Shown in pieces: positions 63,169 through 64,000 of a DNA stretch of 64,000 nucleotides. Under the pieces are notes generated by a model. That model searched no databases. It saw nothing but the letters and a program-made list of their open reading frames with translations, and was not told the origin of the DNA. The translations under genes and the position numbers were made by a program. This stretch comes from Glycine soja (Eukaryota; Streptophyta; Magnoliopsida; Fabales; Fabaceae), in NCBI RefSeq assembly GCF_004193775.1, contig NC_041021.1:38141718-38205717 (forward strand), given 5' to 3'. The first letter of the stretch is position 1, and the number at the start of each line of letters is the position of its first letter.

Positions 63169-64000
63169 ATGAATGATTCTGAATGGAAAGCAAATGATTC
63201 CAATAGCGTGGCTTTGGAGAAGTTCAAAAGAGACAGCGTTTATATTGACAAAAATGGCAGATTAAGGAACTTCAATCACAAAAAAGTGTCAAGGAAAAAA
63301 TGTAATTAACACATCATGGAACATGAGTTTCCTCACTAGCTCATTGAAACGTGTGTGTCATGTTTGAAAAGTGTGTTGTTTTACATATGGACAGGTGGTT
63401 CTTTGAGAGGACGAGGATGGAAATACGGTTCTGGGTTTGTTGATGGGATTTTTCCTGTGCTGAGTCCAACTGCACAGCAGATTCTGGACTATGTTGAAAA
63501 GGGTGTGGAGAGTGAGAGCATTTGGGGTTCTTTGGACATGCTTCCTCCCACTCTTGATGCATGGGATGATATTTTCACTGTGGCTGTTCAACTTCGGATG
63601 AGGAAACAGTGGGATTCAATCATTTCGGTGAGAAACTCATCCCTGGTTGCCCTTCTAACTTCTTAACTTCAAAAACTAATTTATCTCTTTTCAGAATTAT
63701 TCAATGGAATGCCTAATGATTTTTCTGAAAATCTATAACATTATATAAAGATAATACGGATACCAATTCTTAGTGTAGACATTTCTTAACCCATTTTATC
63801 TTCAACTGGTAGTGATGTATTGTAACTCCACACTCAAATTTTAGTTTTCTTTTTGAAGTAGTGCTACCTTGTAAATTAATTATTCTAAAAAAAAATGTGG
63901 TGTCTGTCTTTCTGATAGTGTTTAGTAATGATGATATTTGTTTCACTCGCTTCTAGCAAATTTACCTTACTGGTACAGTTTTTATCAGTCGAATTATTTG
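63169..64000 (+). CDS. PPR-type protein, N-terminal exons, cut by the window end
   Basis: Exon 63169-63301 encodes MNDSEWKANDSNSVALEKFK through YIDKNGRLRNFNHKKVSRKK. A 93-bp intron (63302-63394, GT-AG) splits a Cys codon. Exon 63395-63627 encodes GSLRGRGWKYGSGFVDGIFP, TAQQILDYVEKGVESESIWG, TLDAWDDIFTVAVQLRMRKQ and WDSIIS, and ends at a GTGAGA donor. The sequence matches from memory the conserved leader before the pentatricopeptide repeats in the At2g35130-type plant family. PPR proteins bind organelle RNA; the repeats themselves lie beyond the window, so the role is inferred. The start is uncertain: the frame stays open back to ~63051, and an acceptor-like TTATCTGCAG at 63108-63117 suggests an upstream exon. 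No break is seen. Confidence 0.7.

Overview
Plant nuclear DNA, almost certainly from a papilionoid legume and most likely soybean or a close relative. The basis is the AT-rich intergenic DNA, intron-split genes with GT-AG (one GC-AG) junctions, and repeat families I associate with soybean, such as a copia LTR carrying copies of the TGGTAATCGATTACCA-type palindrome. I see no bacterial operon, CRISPR array, tRNA, rRNA or virus. All gene models below were assembled by eye from splice signals and reading-frame continuity.

Layout. 1-2.8 kb is AT-rich intergenic DNA. 2.8-14.1 kb is one decayed Ty3/gypsy element on the minus strand with several later insertions. One of these is a large solo-LTR-like element that itself carries a copia solo LTR, making three levels of nesting. 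14.6-18.1 kb holds an apparently intact four-exon gene for a nucleotide-diphospho-sugar transferase (plus). 20.5-24.5 kb holds a minus-strand relic of the plastid-division gene ARC3 (C-terminal half only, frameshifted), with a 955-bp miniature LTR element (TRIM type) between two of its recognisable exons. Next to it, 24.9-26.3 kb, is a broken UGT73-type glycosyltransferase pseudogene (plus). 26.9-34.7 kb is a DNA-transposon zone: a long inverted-repeat element, a hairpin, a hAT element nested in another hAT element (both with perfect 8-bp target duplications), and a 322-bp hAT MITE. 38.4-42.7 kb (transcript possibly to ~44.9 kb) is an intact C2H2 transcription factor of the INDETERMINATE DOMAIN family (plus). 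49.4-53.9 kb is an intact minus-strand gene for proteasome subunit alpha-5, with nine coding exons. 54.5-59.2 kb is a degenerate Ty1/copia element with both LTRs (plus). 61.0-61.7 kb is a gag relic (minus). The window ends inside a pentatricopeptide-repeat type gene starting at ~63.1 kb (plus).

The four living-looking genes (sugar transferase, IDD factor, proteasome alpha-5, PPR-type protein) are functionally unrelated and independently transcribed, as is normal for a plant chromosome. I found no previously undescribed biological system. What is of interest is the detailed insertion history, the relic gene pair at 20-26 kb, and a few gene-structure oddities (GC-AG intron, UTR introns, a 14-nt first coding exon, a poly(A)-signal-like hexamer overlapping a stop codon).
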